A stretch of DNA of 64,000 nucleotides, from contig NZ_CP095487.1 of the NCBI RefSeq assembly GCF_023028345.1, positions 1,550,001 through 1,614,000 of the forward strand. The letters are read 5' to 3'. The translations under genes were made by a program, and so were the position numbers. The notes beneath the pieces are model-generated. The model had not been told where the DNA came from. It worked only from the letters and a program-made list of their open reading frames with translations, and did no database searches. This document shows positions 16,663-25,143 of this stretch, in pieces (the first letter of the stretch is position 1; each line of letters begins with the position of its first letter). This stretch comes from Halorientalis marina (lineage in GTDB: Archaea > Halobacteriota > Halobacteria > Halobacteriales > Haloarculaceae).

Positions 16663-17562
16663 CTATCCGGACTGCAGGGGGACATTCCGGTCGGTCAGGG
16701 CGATCAGTTCGCCGGGCGACCCGACCCACGCGTCCGCCTCGACCGCGCGCCGGAGCAGGTAGCGGTAGAGGGAACGGTAACCCGGGAACTCCGTCTCGCT
16801 GAAGTATCGCGGGTGCCAGAGAACGGTCATCACGGCATCGTGGCGTGCGGCCGTTTCCAGCAGGCGGTCGACGGTCGCGCGCGCGTCCCCAGGCCGGTCC
16901 GACGGGTCCGGGAGCGCGACCTCCATCGCGGTCAGCGGGAACACGAGAAACCGACCGTCGTCGTCGGTCAACGGGTAATAGCCGTGCTGAAATCCCACGC
17001 TGTCGGCGTCGCCGAGCGTCGCGTCGTACGTCAGCCCGGCCGCTCGGTGGTGGTCCCAGGTCCGTTCGTCGAGCGTCATGTGGTGGTGGCGACAGCCCCG
17101 GACCTCGTGGCCGAGTACCGATTCGAGCACACGTTTCTCGGCCGCGAACCGCTCGGGGTCGGACGCGGCCCTCCGGGACCCGTGGAGGCCGATCTCCCAG
17201 CCGCGGTCGTCTAGGTCGGGAATGACCCCACGAATCGGTGACGCGGTCAGGTCGTACCGGCCGAGGTGTTCGATCCAGTTCTTGAGGCGGAACCACGACC
17301 GCGGCTCGTGGGCCCACAGGGGGGGCTCGGTCAGGAAGTAGAACGCCGAGCGAACGCCGAAGCGGTCCTCGATGTCGGTGATGGTCTCGAACTGCCAGTA
17401 CGGGTTCACGCCGGGTCGCAGGTCCCGGAGACGGTCGATCGACCGCTCTCGAACCGCATCGTAGACTGCCTGATAGGTCTTGAACGGCCGGTCGACGTCG
17501 TGGGTGAGGCACAGTGCGAACTCGCCGGGCACCGACGCTGCGAACTTCGACAGAGATTGCAT
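16663..17562 (-). CDS. Polysaccharide deacetylase family (NodB-like) protein
   Basis: This 299-residue protein begins with the catalytic motif LTHDVDRPFKT (HD pair), then GWEIGLHGSRRA (metal His), a CRHHHMTLDERTWDHH segment and VLWHPRYFSE near the end, the set expected for a divalent-metal carbohydrate esterase 4-like fold. It may remove N- or O-acetyl groups from lipid-linked or exported glycan. No signal peptide is evident. An ATAACAA element lies 34 nt upstream of the ATG. It is paired with the FemAB-like gene downstream (144 bp gap). Confidence 0.88.
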   Translation of the reverse strand: MQSLSKFAASVPGEFALCLTHDVDRPFKTYQAVYDAVRERSIDRLRDLRPGVNPYWQFETITDIEDRFGVRSAFYFLTEPPLWAHEPRSWFRLKNWIEHLGRYDLTASPIRGVIPDLDDRGWEIGLHGSRRAASDPERFAAEKRVLESVLGHEVRGCRHHHMTLDERTWDHHRAAGLTYDATLGDADSVGFQHGYYPLTDDDGRFLVFPLTAMEVALPDPSDRPGDARATVDRLLETAARHDAVMTVLWHPRYFSETEFPGYRSLYRYLLRRAVEADAWVGSPGELIALTDRNVPLQSG

Positions 17563-17596
17563 ACCCGTCTACTCGGCCCCATCGTTCCGCCCTGTT

Positions 17597-17603
17597 TTGT
17601 TAT
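17597..17603 (-). promoter_or_regulatory. ATAACAA element before polysaccharide deacetylase
   Basis: It reads CATAACAAAA on the minus strand, with 34 nt between it and the ATG at 17562. It lies in the 54-bp gap after the membrane-protein gene, so the deacetylase probably has its own promoter. Confidence 0.6.
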
Positions 17604-17616
17604 GAGACTACTACCA

Positions 17617-18201
17617 CTACTGCCAGGAGCGAAACCGGCTGACGATGTGTCCGAACAGGCCGAGCCCGGGCCGCCCGTCACCCACCCACAGCGCTAGCGC
17701 AGTGCCCAGCAACCCTGTCTCGAGGAGGAGATACCGGACCGCTTCGGGGCGGGCGAGAAAGGTCTGGTACCGCCCGAGGTAGTACAGCGTCTCACCGATC
17801 AGGCCGGCGGACGTCCCACCGGGTGCCTTCGGGACCAGCGGCCAGAGGAGGGCATCGAACGACGGCTGTCCACCGACCGTCAGCGCCGCGTAGAGGGCAT
17901 CACCCGGTAGGTGGCACAGGTACGGGACCACGAACGCGACCGCGAGGCGGCGGTCGCCGCGGCCACGCCCCCAGGCGAGGACAACCAGACTGAGCGGGAC
18001 GGCGACGAACACCGAGTGTGCCAGCGTCGTCCCGCTCGGGAGGACCGAGAAGGTCCAGGCCAGTGGCTTGTCGACCAAGTCGGGGAACTGCGACCCGAAG
18101 AGCACGGCTGCGAATAGCCGGTCGTCGACGCGACACGCGCGGCGTCGCCCCAGCAACGAAACGACGATGTACCCCACGGCGAAGTGTTCCCACGGCCACA
18201 T
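17617..18201 (-). CDS. YdjM-type membrane-bound metal-dependent hydrolase
   Basis: This 194-residue protein begins MWPWEHFAVGYIVVSLLG and has about four membrane helices. Conserved residues typical of the DUF457/YdjM family are visible: WEHFAVGY at the N-terminus, SQFPDLVDKP, LAHSVF, YLCHLPGDAL. The His/Asp residues likely bind a metal at the membrane surface. YdjM-like proteins are annotated as metal-dependent hydrolases or phospholipase-C-like; no substrate is firmly known. A role in lipid-carrier recycling is speculative. Confidence 0.8.
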   Translation of the reverse strand: MWPWEHFAVGYIVVSLLGRRRACRVDDRLFAAVLFGSQFPDLVDKPLAWTFSVLPSGTTLAHSVFVAVPLSLVVLAWGRGRGDRRLAVAFVVPYLCHLPGDALYAALTVGGQPSFDALLWPLVPKAPGGTSAGLIGETLYYLGRYQTFLARPEAVRYLLLETGLLGTALALWVGDGRPGLGLFGHIVSRFRSWQ

Positions 18202-18636
18202 TCAGTCGGCCTCCCACGAACGGCCCCGGACAGAAGTTACGAGACTGGCGACGGATGGTGCGTAACGCGTCGGCACGCTCGCACCCAGACGCTACGCGTG
18301 CTTGGTTAGATAGTCAATACCAGCACGGCGAGGTCGGTAGGAGCATCTTTCCTGGGCAACAGCGCCCCGTCGTCACGGTTGGAGTGGTGGATGTGGCGAT
18401 GTGTCAGATCGGAAGTCGGTCGCGCTTCGGGGCGGCGATGCCGTTACAGTCCAATCGGGGAAGGTCGCGCACGGCGAATCCGTCATGAAACGTACCCACC
18501 GGGTCGCAAGTTGTCCATAACAAAGCCTGCATCGGGTCTTCTTGTGGTCAATGCTGGTGGCTTCGACGTGGTACTGACGGAACTGGACTCTGTCTCTAGT
18601 CCGTGTAGTCCTCGGACGGGAGCGGCCGGATAACCG
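18202..18636. other. Divergent intergenic region
   Basis: It lies between the membrane hydrolase (minus) and a GT2 gene (plus). It contains an ATAACAA element at 18517-18523 reading toward the GT2 gene. Longer frames here are Arg/Ser-rich shadows. No RNA gene was recognised. The 113-nt spacing from the element to the GT2 start implies a leader or an unseen short gene. Confidence 0.45.
18517..18523 (+). promoter_or_regulatory. ATAACAA element upstream of GT2 gene
   Basis: CCATAACAAAG oriented toward the GT2 gene at 18637, 113 nt before its ATG. Confidence 0.45.
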
Positions 18637-19656
18637 ATGTACGATCAGTCTCGCGTCGCCGTGGTGGTCCCGGCGTACAACGAGGAAGGGCTCGTGGGGA
18701 CGGTCCTCCGGACGATACCGGAGTTCGTCGACTACGTGTACGCCATCGACGACTGTTCGACGGACGGTACGTGGGACGAAATAAAACGGTACAGCACCCA
18801 CGTCCGCCCGGACCCGACGGCGGAGCTGCCCGACGTCGATGCCGTGACTGACGCTGGGCCCGTCATCGTCGCGCTGCGGCAGGCGGAAAACCGTGGCCGT
18901 GGTCACTCCATCAAAACAGGCTACCGGATGGCGCTCAGAGACGGTGCCGACGTCGTGGCGGTCATGGACGGCGACGGTCAGATGGATCCGGACGAACTGG
19001 ACCGTATCATCGAGCCGATACTCAAGGGGCGGGCCGACTACACCAAAGGCACCCGCCTGCAGGACGGCGATCACGTCGCCGATATGTCCAACTGGCGGCT
19101 GTTCGGCAACGTCCTGCTCTCTGTGATCACCAACTTCTCAAGCGGTTACTGGGGGCTGCTGGACTCCCAGAACGGGTATACTGCCATCTCACGGACCGCA
19201 CTCGAGGGCATCCCGATCGACGAACTCTACGACGGGTACGGCTTTCTCAACGACATCCTCACGATGCTGAATATCGGGGGCTTCCGTATCGCGGAAGTGC
19301 CACATCCGGCCGTGTACGACGACGAGGAGAGTGGTATCGAATACTCGTCGTTCGTCCCCGCCGTGTCTCTGCTCCTGCTGCGGAACTTCTTCCATCGGCT
19401 CCGGATGCAATACGTTGCCGAGGAGGTGCATGTGACGGCAGTCTGCTACGGTATCGGTTTCCTCGTGCTGCTGTTCGGCGTTGCCAACGGCATCGGTGCG
19501 CTCCTGACGGCCGGCCGCCTCCTCTTCGCCGAGTTCGCCGTGCCGCTCCTCGTGTTAGGGCTGGTACTCTGTCTCGTCGGGGTCGTGCTGGACATCCAGT
19601 ACAACGCAGGACGCGCGTACCAGTCCGACCCCCGGCCCGAACCGAGCCAACAGTAA
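18637..19656 (+). CDS. Glycosyltransferase family 2 with C-terminal membrane helices
   Basis: This 339-residue protein has a GT-A domain at about 1-240: VVVPAYNEEGLVGTVL, AIDDCSTDGTWDE, NRGRGHSIKTGYRMAL, and the DxD-type MDGDGQMDPDE. Two hydrophobic segments at about 262-320 (IGFLVLLFGVANGIGALL and VPLLVLGLVLCLVGVVLD) anchor it. It resembles dolichyl-phosphate hexose synthases, making a lipid-linked sugar from a nucleotide sugar. It is convergent with the DUF354 gene. Whether dolichyl phosphate or a growing glycan is the acceptor is not visible. Confidence 0.92.
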   Translation: MYDQSRVAVVVPAYNEEGLVGTVLRTIPEFVDYVYAIDDCSTDGTWDEIKRYSTHVRPDPTAELPDVDAVTDAGPVIVALRQAENRGRGHSIKTGYRMALRDGADVVAVMDGDGQMDPDELDRIIEPILKGRADYTKGTRLQDGDHVADMSNWRLFGNVLLSVITNFSSGYWGLLDSQNGYTAISRTALEGIPIDELYDGYGFLNDILTMLNIGGFRIAEVPHPAVYDDEESGIEYSSFVPAVSLLLLRNFFHRLRMQYVAEEVHVTAVCYGIGFLVLLFGVANGIGALLTAGRLLFAEFAVPLLVLGLVLCLVGVVLDIQYNAGRAYQSDPRPEPSQQ

Positions 19657-19685
19657 GCGAGCGGTGTCCCGTCGACGGACCGCCG

Positions 19686-20774
19686 TCAGAGCGATTCGCT
19701 TCCCGACACTCTGGACTCGACCTGCTCGAACTCGCTGACGCTCCCGAGGTTCTCGGCGGTGTCCACGATGAGATCGGTGAGGTTCACGTGCGACTCGATG
19801 TACTCGCGCCGTCGCTCGCGCCAGGTAGCCTTCGCGCCGGGGTCTTCGAGGATGGCCTCTGCGGTTTCGACGGCTTCTTCGAACGCCGCGATGTTGTGCA
19901 CGAGTCCTTCGTCGGCGAGTTCGACGAAATTCCCCATATCGTCGTCGCCGACCCAGGAGTTCGACCGGATGGACGGCGTCCCGAGCAACGCCGCCTCGGT
20001 GACGGTGGTCTGTGAGTCGGCAACGAGCAGGGCGGCCTCTGCCAGCGCGTCGTGTAGGAGCGCCGGATGGAGGTCGAACGGTCGCGCAGGACTGTCGGCG
20101 AACTCGAACTCGCCGCCCTCGTCGGAGACGAAGACGGTGGCGTACTCGGCGAGCCTGTCGACGAACGTGCGGCGCTGTGTCGGCGAGAACCCGCCCTCGC
20201 CCACGTCGTGGTGCGAGCCCCACGCGTTGAACCGGAGGAGGACGTACCGCTCGTCGGGCCCGACCCCCAGTTGCGAGCGGACGTTGTCGTTCGGCTCGTA
20301 CACGTCCGGGTGGAGGTACGCCGTCTCTTTGAATCCCGAGAACTCGTAGTGTTTGTCCCCGAGGTGCTTCCGGAACGGATGGGGTGTGAGGATAGCGCGT
20401 GCGAAGGGTTTCGAGACGAGATGGTCGAGCGTCGTCGGCTCGGAGTCGAGAATGAGGACGACCGGGGTCCGGGAGAGCAGCCCGGCGTGGGCGGCGTACC
20501 CGCCCATGCCGAAGAGCAGGTCCGGGTCGAAGCGACGAACGGCACGGAGGATGCGGAGGTAATGCTTCGGGAGTCGGGCGAACAGCGACGACTGTGACGT
20601 CCCACAGTGCCCGTAGATCCGGTAGGGGAGATCGTAGTACTCCAACAGCGCTTTCGTACAGCCGTAGTCACGCCCGAGCACGCGAACCGCGTGGCCGCGG
20701 TCCTGTAACCGCCGCACAGCGTGTTTATAGAGGTGCACGTGGGCCGGCGTGTTGGTAAATACGACGTATCTCAT
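19686..20774 (-). CDS. DUF354 protein (GT-B fold, UDP-GlcNAc 2-epimerase/glycosyltransferase-like)
   Basis: This 362-residue protein has the DUF354 layout: TNTPAHVHLYKHAVRRLQDRGHAV at the N-terminus, ILRAVRRFDPDLLFGMGGYAAHAG, then FVSDEGGEF and a C-terminal LLVADSQTTVTEAALLGTPS loop resembling the nucleotide-binding DSG region of UDP-GlcNAc 2-epimerases. The family is archaeal-enriched and lies in surface-glycan clusters. Most members are presumed sugar transferases or epimerases, none confirmed to my knowledge. It diverges from the Gfo/Idh gene at 20979. There are no membrane helices. Confidence 0.88.
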   Translation of the reverse strand: MRYVVFTNTPAHVHLYKHAVRRLQDRGHAVRVLGRDYGCTKALLEYYDLPYRIYGHCGTSQSSLFARLPKHYLRILRAVRRFDPDLLFGMGGYAAHAGLLSRTPVVLILDSEPTTLDHLVSKPFARAILTPHPFRKHLGDKHYEFSGFKETAYLHPDVYEPNDNVRSQLGVGPDERYVLLRFNAWGSHHDVGEGGFSPTQRRTFVDRLAEYATVFVSDEGGEFEFADSPARPFDLHPALLHDALAEAALLVADSQTTVTEAALLGTPSIRSNSWVGDDDMGNFVELADEGLVHNIAAFEEAVETAEAILEDPGAKATWRERRREYIESHVNLTDLIVDTAENLGSVSEFEQVESRVSGSESL

Positions 20775-20978
20775 AACTGCTCCGAATCCGGGAACCGTGT
20801 CGTGGTAACTACTCGGTTCCTACCGCGGTGGTATCCGTGCTTCTCTGACCTGACTTTCGGCCGGAAACGACCATTGAGTCGCGATATCCGTCGTCACAGC
20901 CGCTCGTCGAGCCCTCAACATACGGGGACCGGTGTAGCCGGCGACTACTTTTTTGGATGCCGATGGATTCCAAGTCGG

Positions 20979-22178
20979 ATGACATACCGCATCGCAATCG
21001 TCGGGGCCGGGGAGTCACCGGAGGACCCGGACAGTGACGGGTTCGCGATGGCGTACAGACACGCTGCCGGCTACCGGCGTCTCGACGACTGTGAGATCGT
21101 CGCCTGTGCCGATATCGTTCCGGAGAACGCCCGGCAGTTCGCCGACGAGTTCGACGTCGACGGGGTGTACGAGGACTACGAGCGGATGCTCGCCGAGACC
21201 GACCCGGACATCGTCAGCGTCACCGTCCCGCCGGCCGTCCACGCGGAGATCGTCACCGGCTGTGCCGACCACGGTGGCATGGACGCTATCCACTGTGAGA
21301 AGCCGATGGCGACGACCTGGGCAGACTGCGAGGAGATGGCCCGGGCCTGCGAGGACGCCGACGTCGAGCTGACTATCAATCACCAGCGCCGCGTTGGACC
21401 GACGTACGAACGGGCCAAGGAACTCCTCGACGACGGGACCATCGGCGACCTTCAGCGAGTGGAGTGTTCGGCCATGAACCTCTTCGACGCCGGCACGCAC
21501 GTCTTCGACCTCGCCGGGATGTTCACCGACCAGGCGACGCCGGACTGGGTCCTCGCGAACGTCGATTACCGCGAGGAGAACCGCTGGTTCGGTGCCCACA
21601 ACGAGAACCAGGCGATCGCACAGTGGCGCTACGAGAACGGGGTCCACGGGCTCGCCTCGACCGGCGAAGGGAGCGACGCCGTCGGGTGTTACGTCCGCCT
21701 GATCGGCACCGAGGGCCGTATCGAGATCGGCGTCGACGACGGGCCGCCGCTGCGGGTGCGACACGGCCGAACGCTCGGGTGGAGCCGGATCGACACCGGC
21801 GAGAACATGTGGGGCGACACGCTCCATCCGACCTGGAAGGCGGCCGTCGCGAAGGTCTCGCGGGCCCTCCCCGGCTTCCCGGACGAACCGTTCCCGCAAC
21901 CGTCCCACGTCGAGCGCGCCATCGAGTCGGTCGTCGACGCCGTCCGCCGCGACGGCGTTTCACCACTCTCCGCGAAGAACGCTCTCCAATCGACGGAACT
22001 CGTCTTCGCGAGCTGGGAATCGGCCCGTCGTCGCGGTCGGGTCGACCTGCCGCTCGACATCGAGGACAACCCGCTCGAAGCGATGGTCGAAGCCGGGATG
22101 CTCCCCGTGGGGAGGGACGATGCCGACGGCGATGGGGACATCAAACAGCCGCTTGGCTCGCGTACTGACGACGATTGA
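20979..22178 (+). CDS. Gfo/Idh/MocA family oxidoreductase
   Basis: This 399-residue protein has an N-terminal Rossmann fold (MTYRIAIVGAGES), IHCEKPMATTW at about residue 108 with the catalytic Lys, and a Gfo/Idh C-terminal domain with NHQRRVGPTYERAKELL. Members oxidise or reduce sugars, sugar nucleotides or inositols with NAD(P). The long upstream extension in frame (to 20721) overlaps the divergent DUF354 gene and looks non-coding, so ATG 20979 was chosen. It differs from the WbpB-like enzyme at 3589 and is convergent with an FG-GAP protein. Substrate is unknown; a 3-keto-glycoside route is one possibility. Confidence 0.9.
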   Translation: MTYRIAIVGAGESPEDPDSDGFAMAYRHAAGYRRLDDCEIVACADIVPENARQFADEFDVDGVYEDYERMLAETDPDIVSVTVPPAVHAEIVTGCADHGGMDAIHCEKPMATTWADCEEMARACEDADVELTINHQRRVGPTYERAKELLDDGTIGDLQRVECSAMNLFDAGTHVFDLAGMFTDQATPDWVLANVDYREENRWFGAHNENQAIAQWRYENGVHGLASTGEGSDAVGCYVRLIGTEGRIEIGVDDGPPLRVRHGRTLGWSRIDTGENMWGDTLHPTWKAAVAKVSRALPGFPDEPFPQPSHVERAIESVVDAVRRDGVSPLSAKNALQSTELVFASWESARRRGRVDLPLDIEDNPLEAMVEAGMLPVGRDDADGDGDIKQPLGSRTDDD

Positions 22179-22199
22179 CGCCGAACCCGACGACGAAAC

Positions 22200-23375
22200 T
22201 CACTCCGAGTTCGACTCGTTGTACCAGACGTCGACGTGCTTGCCGGGGTGGTACGGCTTGCCCACGACATCGAGTCGACCGTCGCCAGTCAGATCGACGA
22301 TCTTGGCCTCGTGGGTCGGAACCCCGGTCGCGACGACCCGCTTCTTGTACCGGCCGTCGCCCAGATTGCAGTAGAGCAGCTGCCGGGGGGACTCGTGCTC
22401 GCCCATCCCCTGCTCGGCGACGAAGACGTCGGGATAGCCGTTCCCGGTGAAATCGGCCACCTGGAGGCTGTGTGGGCAAAAGAGGTCCTCTGCCAGCATG
22501 TTCCACGACCAGTCCGTGGGGTCGAACACTGCGAGCCGGCCCATGTGCGTTCCGTGGACCGGGGAGTCACCCTCCGCGAGGGCGATCTCGGGCGCGCCGT
22601 CCCCGTCGAAGTCCGCGACGGCGATGCGTACGTCGTCCCACCCGTCGACAAACTGTTCGCGCCGCCAGCCGTCGTCCTCGCGGTGGTACACGCTGGTCCC
22701 GGAGAGGAACTCGCTCCGGCCGTCGCCGTCGATGTCGACGACCTCCGCTCCTGACCCCCGGGCCGAGTCCGTGACGACGTGCTTGTGTGAGTCGGGCCAG
22801 GGCGACTCCGTCGGGTCCTCGGGGATGTCGTAGTAGAAGAGTACCTCCTCGCTCTGTGCGACGCCGATCACCTCGGGCTCGCCGTCGTCGTCGATGTCGG
22901 CGACTCGCACGTCGTGGTACTGGCTGTACTCGTCGGTGATGCGGTGTTCGGGCCACGGCTCGCGGGGGTCGGACGGCTGCTCGTACCAGTACACGTCGGA
23001 CCCGTCCCACGCCTGGCCGGCGACGAGGTCGACGCGTCCGTCGCCGTCGATGTCGGCCAGGTCCGACCCGACGCCGATCCGGTTGGTGGTCGAGATGGTG
23101 TGGCGCTCCCAGCCGGGGTTCTCGTACCAGAAGACGTTGGCCGACTTGTACCCTACGAGGTCCCGTAGGATGCGCGGATAGTTCGGGAACCGCGTCCCTT
23201 TGCCGTTTATCTGGAGGTTGTCCTTCATTCCGGTGCCGCCGACGATGACGTCCGGGCGGCCGTTGCCCGTGAGGTCCGTCGTTCGACAGAACCCGAACCG
23301 TCGCGACGGGGGGTCGGAGTCGATGACTTCGTGTCTGAAATCGAGGATTTGGGGCAGGTCGTCGAGAGATGCCAT
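22200..23375 (-). CDS. FG-GAP/VCBS-repeat beta-propeller protein without signal peptide
   Basis: This 391-residue protein contains seven repeats with a D-x-[DT]-G-[DN]-G-x-x-[DE] calcium-loop pattern: DLTGNGRPDVIVGGTG, DIDGDGRVDLVAGQA, DIDDDGEPEVIGVA, DIDGDGRSEFLSG, DFDGDGAPEIALAEG, DFTGNGYPDVFVAEQG, DLTGDGRLDVVG. Seven blades should close an integrin-like propeller. Such proteins normally are exported, yet the N-terminus (MASLDDLPQILDFRHEV) has no Sec or Tat signal. It may be cytoplasmic or use an unrecognised route. An ATAACAA element lies 28 nt before the ATG. Binding partner is unknown. Confidence 0.88.
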   Translation of the reverse strand: MASLDDLPQILDFRHEVIDSDPPSRRFGFCRTTDLTGNGRPDVIVGGTGMKDNLQINGKGTRFPNYPRILRDLVGYKSANVFWYENPGWERHTISTTNRIGVGSDLADIDGDGRVDLVAGQAWDGSDVYWYEQPSDPREPWPEHRITDEYSQYHDVRVADIDDDGEPEVIGVAQSEEVLFYYDIPEDPTESPWPDSHKHVVTDSARGSGAEVVDIDGDGRSEFLSGTSVYHREDDGWRREQFVDGWDDVRIAVADFDGDGAPEIALAEGDSPVHGTHMGRLAVFDPTDWSWNMLAEDLFCPHSLQVADFTGNGYPDVFVAEQGMGEHESPRQLLYCNLGDGRYKKRVVATGVPTHEAKIVDLTGDGRLDVVGKPYHPGKHVDVWYNESNSE

Positions 23376-23403
23376 TACCCCGATAGACCGAGGAGACCGC
23401 GCA

Positions 23404-23410
23404 TTGTTAT
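23404..23410 (-). promoter_or_regulatory. ATAACAA element before FG-GAP gene
   Basis: Minus-strand GAATAACAATG, 28 nt from the ATG at 23375, the TATA-box distance for a near-leaderless transcript. Confidence 0.6.
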
Positions 23411-23542
23411 TCGGTTGGTACCGTCACGTGGATTCGAGCGCCTGCTGCGGAAACACGGGTTGGTAACTCCTATGAGCACGTGAGTCCCCGGCGTGAAGCC
23501 GTGTCACGGTCAGGGACCTGAACGGAACACCAGCTCCGATAT

Positions 23543-23866
23543 CTATTCGTCTTCTCGGAAGGACTCCAGGTCCGGGATATTCAATACACCGTGGTGGGAC
23601 CCGGCGTACGTCGCTTCGCTGGTGTTTCGTTCGAACTGTGAAACACTGTCGTATTCACGGATCGTGAGAACTTTTCCGTCCTCGACGGCGAAGACCACTT
23701 CCAGCGTACCGTCGGGATGATCGTACTGGTCTGCTTTGGTCGGGTTTGACTCGTCGGGCGACACAGATACCCAATCGCGACAGACCGGAATATAATCACG
23801 GTATCGTTCAGTGGCGGCTGGTCGCACGACACGTTCTCGTCCAGCATAGGCGAACTGTCTCTGCAC
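23543..23866 (-). CDS. Uncharacterised haloarchaeal protein, possibly 5'-frameshifted
   Basis: From GTG 23866 this frame gives 107 acidic residues with convincing coding character (HPDGTLEVVFAVEDGKVLTI, EATYAGSHHGVLNIPDLE). The same frame stays open upstream to about 23957 without a start (GIDDTVDCCSGASTVFGAYG). A plausible N-terminus beginning MKQYSIASVRQSAASADG at ATG 24006 sits in another frame. One indel near 23950 would join them into a protein of about 150 residues. The gene may therefore be broken, or the start may really be the GTG. The antisense frame over 23750-24067 is also open. No family was recognised. Confidence 0.55.
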   Translation of the reverse strand: MQRQFAYAGRERVVRPAATERYRDYIPVCRDWVSVSPDESNPTKADQYDHPDGTLEVVFAVEDGKVLTIREYDSVSQFERNTSEATYAGSHHGVLNIPDLESFREDE

Positions 23867-24032
23867 TTCATCGAACGCACCATACGCGCCGAAGACGGTA
23901 CTCGCGCCGGAACAGCAATCAACCGTGTCGTCGATTCCCTGCTCGATACTCGTCCGTCAGCGGACGCCGCGGATTGGCGGACGGATGCGATAGAGTACTG
24001 TTTCATTGCCACCGTCCAGCGTTATGTACGTC

Positions 24033-24039
24033 ATAACAA
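24033..24039 (+). promoter_or_regulatory. ATAACAA element before DUF1616 gene
   Basis: CATAACAAAAC ends 28 nt before the ATG at 24068. Confidence 0.6.
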
Positions 24040-24067
24040 AACTGGTCTCACAGGTCTGTACGACTAA

Positions 24068-25072
24068 ATGGGGACCCACTCACCGAACGCTGAATCCGGT
24101 TCGGTTTTTGTCGACACTATCGGGGCATTAACCGTACTCCTCGCCGCGGGCCTCGCGACGACGTTGTCGTCGGGACATCCACTCCGGACGGTTCTTACGA
24201 TGGGTGCGATCCTATTCGTTCCGGGCTACGCTCTGACGCTTCTCGCATTTCCAGCCGCGGACGGTGCCACGGCAGACGATGCGACACCCCTCTGGAAAGA
24301 CGAGAATCCGGATAGTAGCGGACCGGCTTCTCTTCGCTTCACGAACCGTCTCGCGCTGGCTTTCGGACTGAGCGTCGTCGTGCTCCCCCTCGTTGCCATG
24401 GTGATAGCGGCTCTATCACTCCCCTACACCTCGGCGGTCGTCTTCAGCGTGGTGACGAGTTTCACAGTCCCAGTACTCGTTGCGGGCACCGTTAGACGAC
24501 TCAGAACACCCGCCACGGCACGGTACGCGGTTGGAACCAGCGTCTCGGACCTCCTGACCAGAGTGTTCCCGGGGCGAGACGGCGTCGACCGCTGGTTGAA
24601 CATCGCACTCGCGGCGGCGGTTCTCCTGACCGTCGGGGCACTCACATTCACACTGGTTGCACCCCAAGACGGGAACGCGTACACGCAGGTTTCTCTCTTG
24701 ACGGAGGACGGATCAGGGGAACTTTCCGCATCCGGATACCCGACGAACATGACGCGAGACGAGCCGACGGATCTGGTACTTTCGGTGAAGAACCGCGAGG
24801 ACCAGCGGATGGACTACACGATCGTCGTCCAAGCCCAGACCGTCGATACGGGTGGTGTCAGCGCGGCCAGCGAGCTACGGCGACTCGAGACGACGGTTCC
24901 CGGGAACGAAACCCGGAGTCTCAGTCACGATCTCTCCCTGCCCCGTGTCGGGGACGACCAGCGGGTCGTCTACCTCGTCTACCGCAATGAGGTACCCTCA
25001 GAGCCCGCGATAGACAACGCGTATCGAACAGTGTACTTCTGGACCAACGTGTCCGCGCCAGACAGACAATGA
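24068..25072 (+). CDS. DUF1616 membrane protein
   Basis: This 334-residue protein has about four membrane helices: IGALTVLLAAGLATTL, VLTMGAILFVPGYALTLLAFP (the PGY motif is typical of DUF1616), LALAFGLSVVVLPLVAMVIAA, then a fourth near residue 180. An extracytoplasmic beta domain follows (about 205-330; LTEDGSGELSASGYP, TDLVLSVKNRED, TVPGNETRSLSHDL). DUF1616 proteins occur in archaeal surface-glycan loci and lack a defined activity. It is first of a likely three-gene operon with the polytopic protein (71 bp) and the BNR protein. Confidence 0.87.
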   Translation: MGTHSPNAESGSVFVDTIGALTVLLAAGLATTLSSGHPLRTVLTMGAILFVPGYALTLLAFPAADGATADDATPLWKDENPDSSGPASLRFTNRLALAFGLSVVVLPLVAMVIAALSLPYTSAVVFSVVTSFTVPVLVAGTVRRLRTPATARYAVGTSVSDLLTRVFPGRDGVDRWLNIALAAAVLLTVGALTFTLVAPQDGNAYTQVSLLTEDGSGELSASGYPTNMTRDEPTDLVLSVKNREDQRMDYTIVVQAQTVDTGGVSAASELRRLETTVPGNETRSLSHDLSLPRVGDDQRVVYLVYRNEVPSEPAIDNAYRTVYFWTNVSAPDRQ

Positions 25073-25110
25073 CCGAGTTCATACTGGTACCCTGTCCCGG
25101 TAAAAGATCC

Positions 25111-25117
25111 ATAACAA
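25111..25117 (+). promoter_or_regulatory. ATAACAA element before polytopic membrane protein
   Basis: CCATAACAAAT ends 26 nt before the GTG at 25144. The spacing supports the GTG start; an ATG at 25137 is out of frame. Confidence 0.6.
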
Positions 25118-25143
25118 ATATCGAAACGGAGGTTCGATGAACC

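Noticed and set aside
18373..19074. Long minus-strand open frame of 233 codons
   Set aside because: It is antisense to the well-supported GT2 gene at 18637 and is Arg/His/Val-rich without any domain; a shadow of GC-rich coding DNA.
20721..20978. 86-codon N-terminal extension of the second Gfo/Idh gene
   Set aside because: It overlaps the 5' end of the divergent DUF354 gene and has no acidic bias; the Rossmann strand begins directly at ATG 20979.
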